64,000 nucleotides of DNA from Candidatus Omnitrophota bacterium (GTDB taxonomy: Bacteria > Omnitrophota > Omnitrophia > Omnitrophales > JACROU01). The DNA is taken from positions 186,001 through 250,000 of the forward strand of contig JAJDCD010000023.1 of NCBI GenBank assembly GCA_029261035.1, given 5' to 3'. The notes beneath the pieces are model-generated. The model saw only the letters and a program-made list of their open reading frames with translations. It was not told where the DNA came from and did no database searches. The number at the start of each line of letters is the position of its first letter. Position 1 is the stretch's first letter. Shown here in pieces: positions 36,109-44,645 of this stretch. Made by a program: the position numbers and the translations under genes.

Positions 36109-36146
36109 GGTACCTTATTTCTCCATTCATACAAAGAAATTAAGCT

Positions 36147-36169
36147 TACCATATATTTGCTGAATTACC
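36147..36169 (-). promoter_or_regulatory. Promoter/leader motif of giant 3
   Basis: On the minus strand GGTAATTCAGC is followed by AAATATATGGTA. The arrangement matches the giant 4 leader (GGTAATTTAAGC, then AAATATGGTA) and lies 38 bases before the GTG start in both cases. Confidence 0.55.
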
Positions 36170-36243
36170 ATTACCTGAACAGAATTTATACACTTCCTAA
36201 CTCTTTATTTTGTAAAGGGTTATGATTTTTTTAATAAGAAATG

Positions 36244-36660
36244 CTACTTGGAAGTCTTATCACTCTCTTCTTGCGCTGTTAAAACATGTTTTTTTATAAT
36301 CTGTAAGGACAAGAAAGATTCGTAAATCAATTGTAGGGAAGCAAAAACTAAGGTTGAAACACCTATAATGGTAAACCACTTTAGTACAAACCGGGCATTT
36401 TCTTCTGAAAGTAAACTAGCTAAGAGAGTAGCTAATGAAAAAAACCCTGTGCTTAGATAAAGGCCTACTAAAGCATTTCGAAAAAGTTCGGCGCGTTTTA
36501 GTTCTTTTTTTACTTGGGATCGTTTATTTATACATTCAGCAGATGAAAATTGTCGGATGAGTTGATTTACACGATAATATCGGTTCGAAGTCGAAAGAAT
36601 CAACAATCCTACAGCAGGTAAAAACGTGAGTGGCGCAAAAAAGCTTTCCATCTGTGTCAT
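36244..36660 (-). CDS. DUF2721-family membrane protein
   Basis: 138 residues matching the DUF2721 pattern: an N-terminal membrane helix leading into LPAVGLLILSTSNRYYRVNQLIR, a charged helical hairpin (about 40-65), and two further membrane segments (about 66-88 and 95-115). It has a good ribosome site (AAAGGAGAG) and follows the giant 4 stop by only 13 bases, so it is probably co-transcribed with it. The family has no established biochemical role. The pairing suggests it may serve export or anchoring of the giant, but that is speculation from position. Confidence 0.75.
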   Translation of the reverse strand: MTQMESFFAPLTFLPAVGLLILSTSNRYYRVNQLIRQFSSAECINKRSQVKKELKRAELFRNALVGLYLSTGFFSLATLLASLLSEENARFVLKWFTIIGVSTLVFASLQLIYESFLSLQIIKKHVLTAQEESDKTSK

Positions 36661-36673
36661 AACACTCTCCTTT

Positions 36674-39600
36674 TTAAGCCGCGATTGCGACTAAATATTG
36701 AGCTTGGTAGCTCAATACCATTTCTAATAATTGAGAACGCAAGTTTAGAACCAAGAAACCTTCTTCATCTCTTACAAAGCCATTGGTGCGGCCATCACTA
36801 TCTTGATACAAAAGAGCCATTCCTACAGTTCCTACTTCATCTCCATTATAACGCACAAAGTTAAACTTAGATTCACTTAACTGCTCTCTGGGGTCTATCC
36901 TCTTTGAGAGATGAATCATTTTGCCTTCGACGGTACGTTGTACTCTATTATAAACTTTTTCTTCATCTCCTGAATAAGCTTCTATATTTTTTGTTTTTCT
37001 AAATAAAGGTGCTAGATCACTGTTTGTATCATTATACACAAAGACTTTTACCTTATCTAAAAGAGCATAAAGAAACATCTCTTCTCTTTGTTTTTCCGTC
37101 AATAGTCTAAAGTCGTGTGCGTCTATAAGCACTGTGTGTTGTGAAGTGAGCGTATCCAGCTGTTCTTTTAGCCCTAAACTATTTCCTTCTGCTATCTTCC
37201 AGTTTTCTCCGATAGGTTGCTCACCAAAAAGCGTATGGCGCGTTGTTCTAGCTAGGTTGTGCAAGCCAGCTAAGGATGGAGTAGCCCCTTGAACTAAAAG
37301 CCAATGAAGCGGTTGTCCTAAAACTGTTCCTTCCAGAATGGCCTCCTGAATTAGAGAGCTGTTGTCTTGGATAACACGTAGAGCTCTGTCTTTTAAATTT
37401 TCGATAATTTCTTGAGAAATTAATCGTTCTGAAACAAGTATTTCTAGCGGGATAAAACCATCAATCCTTTCTTTCTGACTATCATCTTGTTCTGCCATAA
37501 CTTGAATAATTTCTACTTCTTCCCCTGAAAGACGAACGCGAAACAAAAGTCCCACATCCTCTTTCCCATAGATGGGGTGCCTATCCAAGTGTAAATGGAT
37601 CAAAATTTCGTTAGGGTTATTAGATTTAACAATATGTTGCTCCGGATGACTTACTACCATATCTAAAGCTGCTAAACGATACTCAAAAGACATCTCTACA
37701 TAAGACCAGTTCTGTCTTTTAAGTGCATTAAGTGTATTTGCTACCTTTTGTTTCAAATGATTCACTTTTTCTCCTAAAATAGTTTTCTTAATACCTAGAC
37801 TATTTCCCTGAGAAAAATCTAATAACTGAGGAGCTTTCTCTTTTGCTAATTCTACAAAAGGGGCTTTAATTTCATCTGAAATTCTATTGTTTTCTAGAAT
37901 GGCTTTTAATATATCTTCTGCTGAACTGCTAAAGTTATAGATAATCTCTAGGTTGCGACCTTTTCCACCCCCTACGGAATAAATCTGAACCCCAGGGCGC
38001 ACACCAGGCATGATTCGGAACACATCAAAACTCTCACCCGTTGTCTTAATATCTTCCATACTTAATGAAGTTGGGCGGGTTTGTTTTGGAGGCTTCTCTT
38101 TCTCAAGCTTCACTACTTTTATTGGAATTCGATGTATCTTCACACTTTTCTCTTTTGCGAGCGCTTCGAAAGCCTCTCGGATCTCACTTGGGAGGGTTCG
38201 GTCATTAATAAGTGCTAATAGAACTTCTTTTGGTTTTTTTGCCGATGGATACATAACTGTTATTTTATATTTTTTAGAAACTCTCGATTGCCTTACTGCA
38301 TCAATTTTAATTTTTGTGTCTACATTGGTTCCCATCATATTAAAAGCACCAAATTGCCTACCAACAGCTCTAATATCTTGGATTCTTAACTCTGAAACAA
38401 CTTGCTGTATCAACGGCGGCTGAGGCATCATGGCTTTTCTTCTCTTTGTTGCCTCTCTTATTCTTGCTCTTTGGATACGTCGTTGGTCGGCTTCAGTACC
38501 AATAGTCCTTTTAGGAAACCCTGAAGGAGTAACGTGAGATTCTTCTTCTTTTCCTAAGCTTCTAGCTACAACGCCCGGAACTTGATTCAATATTTCAGCA
38601 GCAATGGCAATGGAAGTATAAATTTTTGCTGTTGGTGCAATGGCTTCATTCATAAAAGCGACTGCCGCTTCGGCACCTTGAGTCATTTGCTTATAAATCC
38701 CTTTCTCATCATTAAGAACAGACACCATTTGTTGAGCTAAAGACCCTTCCTCTATGGCTTGTGCTGCTTGCGTTTTTACCAGAAGATCCTTTGCGCTTAG
38801 ATTGTAATACCAGTCATGTTTGCTTTCAAAATACAGAATAGGCACATGTTGATTTGCGGGTTCAACTATATTTCTATCTTGACCAACCAAAGCTAAGTCT
38901 GCTATCTGTGATAATTTTACCAGCTCTCCCTGAGTTCTTAAAATCACAATATCCAAGTCACGGAAGGGAACTTTATCTGCTTCCCAACTCTCATTCCTTC
39001 TTTGATCTAATAGAGTTCTCTTCTTAACTCTTAAACTGTGAAGGATCGGCGATCTCATTAACTCTCCTTCTCTGTGAAGTAAACCTAAAATAAGTATTGG
39101 TCGTTTTTCTTTATCCACTTCTCGATAAGCTTCATTGTAGGCTTTGACTATAAGTCCCGCTTCCTTTTCTGATGGAGAATAGGCAATAATTACTTTTCTT
39201 GCAGAGTTTAAAGAAGAAATATTTTTTGAGACACCCTCTTTTTTAGGTGAAAGATATTTATAAGGCATTAGCGGTAACAACTGGTCTCTAGATAAAGATA
39301 TATTTGAATTAAACGCCAAAGAAACTTCTGCTTTTGATGACCCCGCGTCATCTTCTATAGATAAAAATGGCATCTCTTCAATATCTGCTCTTTCATCAAC
39401 AGTAAAACTTACTTGTTCTGGACTTAAATTTAAAAGATCGACAACAGCTTTTGAAGCGTGGAAAAAAGCCATTCGAGCACGATAAGCAATAAATTTTAAT
39501 GTGATCTTTTTGTTACTCATAAGCGATGCGATATCTACGCTACCATCTACTTGAATATATGGGTCTAAAACACCCAAATCTCCTTTAGAGTTTCCTAACA

Positions 39601-42466
39601 GCATTAGAGCCATAAGTAAATTCATAGGATCTATTTTAAATGCTCTTCTTAAGGCGTTATGGCGTTCCTTCGTATTTGCTAAATAATTAAACCCTCTCAT
39701 TGCTGCCTCTAAATCAAACGTAGAGGTTAAAACTTCCTTAAGAAGAATGTCTCCATGAATAGAAAAAGCTTCTTGTACCGCCCCATTCCCAAAAACTGTT
39801 TTTTCACTTATTCGAGATAATGTTTCTATCATTTTTTCACTTTTAGCAGAATGCAGAATAGATCTCCACGAAGCAGAACTCATATTTTTTCTTAATAAAT
39901 TTCGAATATTTTCAACCCCTAAAAATTGGATTAAATCCTTTAAAGCATCTTTGTATTTAGTAAGAGCAAGGAAAGCTTGCCTGTAGTCATCGCGGTTCTT
40001 TTCATAAAATTCTTTCATTAAGTCTATGCCCAACGAGTCGGGTTGGATCAATTCATCAAAAAGTTTTTTCAGCAAAGCATCTTTCCTCATTGCAACAGAC
40101 ACATCTTCCTGCAGCATCCCCAAACTAGCAGCTGATGAAGGCTTTGAATTTTTAGTTACATCAAATAATATTTTGAAACGCAAACGATATTTGTTGGTAT
40201 CCCCATCTGGAAAAAGAATGCCTCTCTTATAATCTTCTACTAGAAAAGAACTTCTCCATACTTCATAAGAACCTCTTGCCTCAGAATTCAAAGATTCATA
40301 AAGCGCCGGTTGACCATAAGGATCATATAAAGCCATTTTCAACCATTCAGAATCTGACTCCAACGCTCCATAACGATCTCTAACAACCTTTTCTGCATTC
40401 GTCTTAAGCCATTTTAAGGCTAATGAATTTAGGATCTCTTCAGCAGGAATATAAGCAGAATAAATCCCTTCAGCGTCATCTAACCTCTTAATCATAGTTT
40501 GAGCTAGGGTAAAACCATTTGATTCCCTTATAAAACGAAATAAAATATTAGCTACTCCTGAGTCTCTTCCTTCTTGTTTTAATTGAAAATGAACCCAATG
40601 CTCTCCCTGAGCACCCAACACCAACGGACCAGAACCTTCTTGTCCTTGAATCAAAGATAAATTGAAATTTTCCTCTTTTCTTATACGACCTGATAAATTC
40701 CTTACCCTTCCTTCTAAATACTCAACTAGTTCTGATGTCTTTGGATTTGATTCTGGTGATATTCTCCAACGAAATAACCCTTCTTCTCCTTTGGAAATGT
40801 TTTCTCCAAAATATTTAATAGTGACCCTTTCTTCATCTTTTCTAACTTTTGTCCAAAGCCCTTTCACATTCCCGGAAATACCTTCTGCGAGTTTTTCACT
40901 GTTTAAATACCATCTTGTATTATTTTTTCTTGCTTCTAAAATTTTCTTTATTTGCTCCTTTTCTGGTTCTATAGCATCTTGTGCTAAATGGATGATCCAA
41001 TCGACGATATTCTGTGGAAGAACTTCAGTTAACGAAACAATAGCTCCATGAATTTCCATTAATGCTTTTGTTTCTCCTAAAGGCTCTGTTAATTCTATGC
41101 CTGTATCCGTTTCTTCTATTCTAAAGAACAGTCCATTTTCTCCCTTTCCTTCTTTTATCATATGGAGATGTAGCCAAAGGGAGCCATCCGGGCCAGGCCA
41201 TATATGCCCCTCTAAAGTAGTCTTTGGGTTATATTCCATCTCAAAGCCTGCTTTCACCGCTTCTGGGTTTTCATAAAAACCCTGCATATCTGAGACTACT
41301 TGCTCTTTAAGAAGACGTACAACATCTATATTCTTCTCTCCAAGACTGGCTCCAGTTATTTTTACTAGCTCTGAGATTGTTTGGAAAATCTCTGAAGAAA
41401 AAGGGTCTTCAAATCTTTTTTGTTCTTCTAACGTTAAATCTTCAAAAAAGGTTAGAATTTCTTCCCATGGAGAAAAAATAGCATAACTTATCTTTCTTGC
41501 AGTTTCTTCTTTCAAATAGTCTACCTCAAAATACCCTGTTCTTTCGTGAATATGCTCTGGCATATAAGATTCAATCTCTTCTCTCTTTTCCGCCAAATAA
41601 AAAGGAACATGCTCCTCTCTCAAAGAATGCCAGTATTTACGACTTTCCTCTTCGTTAAGAAAAGCCACTGTGGCAAATTCATAAGCAAGAGAACCTTCCC
41701 TTCTTAAACTTGCTTGATACCCAACCTCATACACCGTAGTGTCTTGAGTGCCCAACTGGTTAGATAATTGTTTTATGGAAACATCCTGAGGAGAATGATT
41801 AAAAATTTGTGGATCATGTTTAGAAAAACGAACATTTAAACCATTTTTTGATGGAACCACTTTAGAAATTAGGAAGTATTCTCCAGGACTCATTTCAGCA
41901 AAAACAAAAGTCTTCACAAGACCATAGGAAAAGCTTCCCTTTTGAACTTGAATATCTCGTACAAGCCCCTTTTCTTCATAAACCCCAACTCCAAGAGGTG
42001 TGAGTTTTTTTCTTTTCTGCTCTAAAACGTCCGGGTAAACAGAAACAAATTGTGTCTTTTTTCCTTTAGGCAAATAATTCCAAATAAGTTCTGCAATCTC
42101 TTTTGCTTTTAAAACCCCATTGTCCCGCACCAAATCTGTTAAGCGATATCCCTTTGCTAAGTAAGGATTCATAAGAAGCATTCGGTCAAAATTTTCATCA
42201 CTGTATCCTTCAATAGCACTTAAATAAACGAGAGCATGATTCATTTTTTTTTGGATATGCTCTATATCAAACTTTTCCTGCTCCCCTTTATCCCCTAAAG
42301 ACTTAGCCGTAGAGAAACTCGAAGCCTGTTCAAAAAACGATAAAGGCCTTGCTGCAAATACAGGCGTCACATAAACAAATGTATTTAAAAGTATGAAAGA
42401 AAGGGACACAAAAATAGCGATGGGTTTTCTTAATGAGTATAATTTTGGTTTAATTGGATTGCTCAC
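36674..42466 (-). CDS. Giant exported protein 4: KdtA-like and other modules with divergent shared C-terminal domain
   Basis: 1930 residues from GTG 42466. I prefer this to a TTG at 42490 because AGGAGA then sits at the same 12-base spacing seen for giants 2 and 3, and the lead-in to the signal peptide becomes 19 residues in all three. The signal peptide ends TPVFA|ARPLSFFE. S-L-G breaks are at about 55, 373, 780, 1302, 1555 and 1762. About 1085-1300 resembles the C-terminal GT-B half of KdtA/WaaA (IIAYSPSEKEAG, RTQGELVKLSQIADLALVG, IVEPANQHVPILYF) with the family's glycine-rich EP loop eroded. Two related domains (WLHLHMIKEGKGENGLFFRI near 430; LIHLHLDRHPIYGKEDVGL near 1610) share a pattern. 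The 169-residue terminal domain ends VAIAA. Confidence 0.85.
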   Translation of the reverse strand: MSNPIKPKLYSLRKPIAIFVSLSFILLNTFVYVTPVFAARPLSFFEQASSFSTAKSLGDKGEQEKFDIEHIQKKMNHALVYLSAIEGYSDENFDRMLLMNPYLAKGYRLTDLVRDNGVLKAKEIAELIWNYLPKGKKTQFVSVYPDVLEQKRKKLTPLGVGVYEEKGLVRDIQVQKGSFSYGLVKTFVFAEMSPGEYFLISKVVPSKNGLNVRFSKHDPQIFNHSPQDVSIKQLSNQLGTQDTTVYEVGYQASLRREGSLAYEFATVAFLNEEESRKYWHSLREEHVPFYLAEKREEIESYMPEHIHERTGYFEVDYLKEETARKISYAIFSPWEEILTFFEDLTLEEQKRFEDPFSSEIFQTISELVKITGASLGEKNIDVVRLLKEQVVSDMQGFYENPEAVKAGFEMEYNPKTTLEGHIWPGPDGSLWLHLHMIKEGKGENGLFFRIEETDTGIELTEPLGETKALMEIHGAIVSLTEVLPQNIVDWIIHLAQDAIEPEKEQIKKILEARKNNTRWYLNSEKLAEGISGNVKGLWTKVRKDEERVTIKYFGENISKGEEGLFRWRISPESNPKTSELVEYLEGRVRNLSGRIRKEENFNLSLIQGQEGSGPLVLGAQGEHWVHFQLKQEGRDSGVANILFRFIRESNGFTLAQTMIKRLDDAEGIYSAYIPAEEILNSLALKWLKTNAEKVVRDRYGALESDSEWLKMALYDPYGQPALYESLNSEARGSYEVWRSSFLVEDYKRGILFPDGDTNKYRLRFKILFDVTKNSKPSSAASLGMLQEDVSVAMRKDALLKKLFDELIQPDSLGIDLMKEFYEKNRDDYRQAFLALTKYKDALKDLIQFLGVENIRNLLRKNMSSASWRSILHSAKSEKMIETLSRISEKTVFGNGAVQEAFSIHGDILLKEVLTSTFDLEAAMRGFNYLANTKERHNALRRAFKIDPMNLLMALMLLGNSKGDLGVLDPYIQVDGSVDIASLMSNKKITLKFIAYRARMAFFHASKAVVDLLNLSPEQVSFTVDERADIEEMPFLSIEDDAGSSKAEVSLAFNSNISLSRDQLLPLMPYKYLSPKKEGVSKNISSLNSARKVIIAYSPSEKEAGLIVKAYNEAYREVDKEKRPILILGLLHREGELMRSPILHSLRVKKRTLLDQRRNESWEADKVPFRDLDIVILRTQGELVKLSQIADLALVGQDRNIVEPANQHVPILYFESKHDWYYNLSAKDLLVKTQAAQAIEEGSLAQQMVSVLNDEKGIYKQMTQGAEAAVAFMNEAIAPTAKIYTSIAIAAEILNQVPGVVARSLGKEEESHVTPSGFPKRTIGTEADQRRIQRARIREATKRRKAMMPQPPLIQQVVSELRIQDIRAVGRQFGAFNMMGTNVDTKIKIDAVRQSRVSKKYKITVMYPSAKKPKEVLLALINDRTLPSEIREAFEALAKEKSVKIHRIPIKVVKLEKEKPPKQTRPTSLSMEDIKTTGESFDVFRIMPGVRPGVQIYSVGGGKGRNLEIIYNFSSSAEDILKAILENNRISDEIKAPFVELAKEKAPQLLDFSQGNSLGIKKTILGEKVNHLKQKVANTLNALKRQNWSYVEMSFEYRLAALDMVVSHPEQHIVKSNNPNEILIHLHLDRHPIYGKEDVGLLFRVRLSGEEVEIIQVMAEQDDSQKERIDGFIPLEILVSERLISQEIIENLKDRALRVIQDNSSLIQEAILEGTVLGQPLHWLLVQGATPSLAGLHNLARTTRHTLFGEQPIGENWKIAEGNSLGLKEQLDTLTSQHTVLIDAHDFRLLTEKQREEMFLYALLDKVKVFVYNDTNSDLAPLFRKTKNIEAYSGDEEKVYNRVQRTVEGKMIHLSKRIDPREQLSESKFNFVRYNGDEVGTVGMALLYQDSDGRTNGFVRDEEGFLVLNLRSQLLEMVLSYQAQYLVAIAA

Positions 42467-42504
42467 TATACGGATAAATCTCCTAAACAAAATAAGGGGA
42501 ATCG

Positions 42505-42527
42505 TACCATATTTCGCTTAAATTACC
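42505..42527 (-). promoter_or_regulatory. Promoter/leader motif of giant 4
   Basis: GGTAATTTAAGC followed by GAAATATGGTA on the minus strand, 38 bases before GTG 42466. It closely matches the motif upstream of giant 3 and in part that of giant 2. Confidence 0.55.
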
Positions 42528-42604
42528 AGTATATAGGAATGTATTCTTTTTGTCATTTCTCTAACATGATACTCTAAAAGAAGTTAGTCGAAACATCCTT
42601 CTAA

Positions 42605-42632
42605 GGTGCCAAACATTACAGTGCTTGGCACC
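42605..42632. repeat. GGTGCCAA hairpin
   Basis: GGTGCCAAACA and TGCTTGGCACC form an 11-bp stem with one mismatch around a 6-base loop, just after the stop of the 163-residue exported protein. It belongs to the dispersed GTGCCA hairpin family of this window. Confidence 0.65.
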
Positions 42633-42639
42633 CAACAAA

Positions 42640-43131
42640 CTAAAGGACAATGTCAACAAACTCATCTCCTTGGGAAGTGTCCGGCATATCTGTCGGAAGA
42701 GGATTGTCATGGTCTATTCCAGATTCATCTACAGGTTTAATTTCAACTTCTGATTTTAAAGGCATTGGTTTTTTCATTAGTGCCGAATCAGCCTCTGCTT
42801 CTAGTTCTTTTACAAGACCTTCTACTGGTACATCGGTATAAATTAAACCTGCCTTAGGCGGTTCCATCGCCATTTTTTCGGCCATATACAGGTTTTCTTC
42901 GTAGTCATTCTTAACTGTAAAGTCGTCTACTCCACCCAAAGTTTCTGGTTTTGTTTCATCAAAACTACGCATTTTTTCCGAAACCTCTGCTTCTGTATTT
43001 ACAGCCGGTTGAACTGCATAGGCTTTTTTCGTATATGAGAAAACCAAACATAATATGGCCATCAATATAATAAATGGAAGTATCCACTGATGAAAATCTA
43101 CTGCTTTTTCTTTGGTTGAAAATTTTTTCAT
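42640..43131 (-). CDS. Small exported acidic protein
   Basis: 163 residues. A positively charged N-terminus and hydrophobic core (about 18-36) end in KKAYA|VQP, a typical signal peptidase I site. The mature part is acidic, proline-containing and probably disordered, ending PDTSQGDEFVDIVL. The charged aspartate plus hydrophobic end resembles the tail NDLADTVVV of the broken gene at 6171-6398. The ribosome site GGAGGG lies 7 bases upstream of ATG 43131. It precedes giant 4 on the same strand with a hairpin in between. The family is not recognised. Confidence 0.7.
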   Translation of the reverse strand: MKKFSTKEKAVDFHQWILPFIILMAILCLVFSYTKKAYAVQPAVNTEAEVSEKMRSFDETKPETLGGVDDFTVKNDYEENLYMAEKMAMEPPKAGLIYTDVPVEGLVKELEAEADSALMKKPMPLKSEVEIKPVDESGIDHDNPLPTDMPDTSQGDEFVDIVL

Positions 43132-43210
43132 GCTATCCCTCCGTATTTCTAATACGTTACCTCTTATTTAAGAGTACCCTATAAGAAGAGGCGCCGCCAC
43201 TTAGTTTTGT

Positions 43211-44632
43211 TTAATAGGTAATTTTGTGGATTTTTATGAAGTAGTCCATATCCGAGAAGGCATTTTTTCCGGAGACTAAAACGACAGAGTCTCCTTTTTT
43301 AAAGATATTTAAATCGAGTAAAACTTTATCTACTTGTTGCAAAAATTCTGTGCTTTTTTTAGAGTACTTTACTTTAATGGGTTTAACTCCTTTAAAAATA
43401 GATATTTTTCTCATCACAAAATCTGTAGGCACCAAAGCAATAATGGGAGCGTTTGGCGCAAATTTAGAAACCAAAGACGCTGTGCGGCCTGTTCTTGTTA
43501 GCACAATAACTGCTTTTGCTTTTAGACGGTTGACCGCATGTCTTGCCGCATTTGTGATTACATGGATAAAAGAATCCCCATCATCTTCTTTTGCGTTAGA
43601 ACGCTGTACGTTTTTTGTTTCAGAAAAATTTTCTACTTCGCGAATAATCTTACACATTGTTTTAAGTGTTTTGATAGGATACTCTCCAACTGCTGTTTCA
43701 CCCGAAAGCATCACTGCATCCGTTCCATCCAAAACAGAATTTGCAATATCAGAAGCTTCAGCTCGGGTAGGTGTCGCATTCGTAATCATAGATTCCAACA
43801 TATGTGTCGCCGTTATCACAGGCAGGCCCGCTTCGTTGGCTCTGCGAATGATTTCTTTCTGAATTAAAGGAACTTTCTCCACACCCATTTCAATCCCAAG
43901 GTCTCCTCGGGCAACCATAATGCCGTCCGTTACTTTAAGTATGGAATCTAGGCGATCAATCGCTTGAGGTTTTTCAATTTTTGCTATTACAGAGGTTTCT
44001 TTTTTTCTACGTTTTAATATTTTCTTTATTTCCAAAATATCTTTATCTGTTCGCACAAAGGAAAGCGCTAAATAGTGAGCATTACCCTCCAATGCTGTAA
44101 CGATATCTTTTCTATCTTTAGAAGAAAGGGCGGGTAAAGCATTTGGGGCCTTGGGTAAATTTATTCCTTTATTTTCTCCAAGATCTCCTCCGACAACAAC
44201 ACGGCATTGTATTTTTGTTTTACTAACAGAAATTATTTTTAATTGAAGAACCCCATTATCAATCAGAATAGGGTCCCCTTTTTTAACCATCTGATGAAAC
44301 TGTTTACAAGGAGTTGTTATTTCAGAAGCAGTCCCTAATCCACTTCCTACTTTAAGAGTAATGTTTTTTCCACGAATAAGTTTAACTTTATGTCCGTTTT
44401 CCAGTCTCCCCGTTCGAATTCTCGGGCCTTGAAGGTCCACAAGGACAGGAACAGTCTTGTTTAAATTGGCACACGTTTTTTGAATTCTTAAAATCCACGC
44501 TTTTAACTCTTCTGTATTGGTGTGAGAAGCGTTGATTCGAAATAAATCTGTTCCATTTCGGATCATTTGCTCTAACACTTCCGATTCTTGACATGCCGGG
44601 CCTACAGTAACAACAATCTTTGTTCTTCTCAT
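43211..44632 (-). CDS. pyk: Pyruvate kinase
   Basis: Converts phosphoenolpyruvate and ADP to pyruvate and ATP in glycolysis, in the cytoplasm. All hallmarks are present in 473 residues: KIVVTVGPA at the start, FRINASH, DLQGPRIRTG, the B domain (about 70-165), the active-site VIAKIEKPQAIDRLD with MVARGDLGIEM, the GLPVITATHMLESM helix, PTRAEASDIANSVLDGTDAVMLSGETAVGEYP, and a C-terminal regulatory domain. The ribosome site TAGGAGG lies 6 bases before ATG 44632. It sits 13 bases downstream of the cardiolipin synthase gene. Confidence 0.97.
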   Translation of the reverse strand: MRRTKIVVTVGPACQESEVLEQMIRNGTDLFRINASHTNTEELKAWILRIQKTCANLNKTVPVLVDLQGPRIRTGRLENGHKVKLIRGKNITLKVGSGLGTASEITTPCKQFHQMVKKGDPILIDNGVLQLKIISVSKTKIQCRVVVGGDLGENKGINLPKAPNALPALSSKDRKDIVTALEGNAHYLALSFVRTDKDILEIKKILKRRKKETSVIAKIEKPQAIDRLDSILKVTDGIMVARGDLGIEMGVEKVPLIQKEIIRRANEAGLPVITATHMLESMITNATPTRAEASDIANSVLDGTDAVMLSGETAVGEYPIKTLKTMCKIIREVENFSETKNVQRSNAKEDDGDSFIHVITNAARHAVNRLKAKAVIVLTRTGRTASLVSKFAPNAPIIALVPTDFVMRKISIFKGVKPIKVKYSKKSTEFLQQVDKVLLDLNIFKKGDSVVLVSGKNAFSDMDYFIKIHKITY

Positions 44633-44645
44633 TTAGCCTCCTAAA

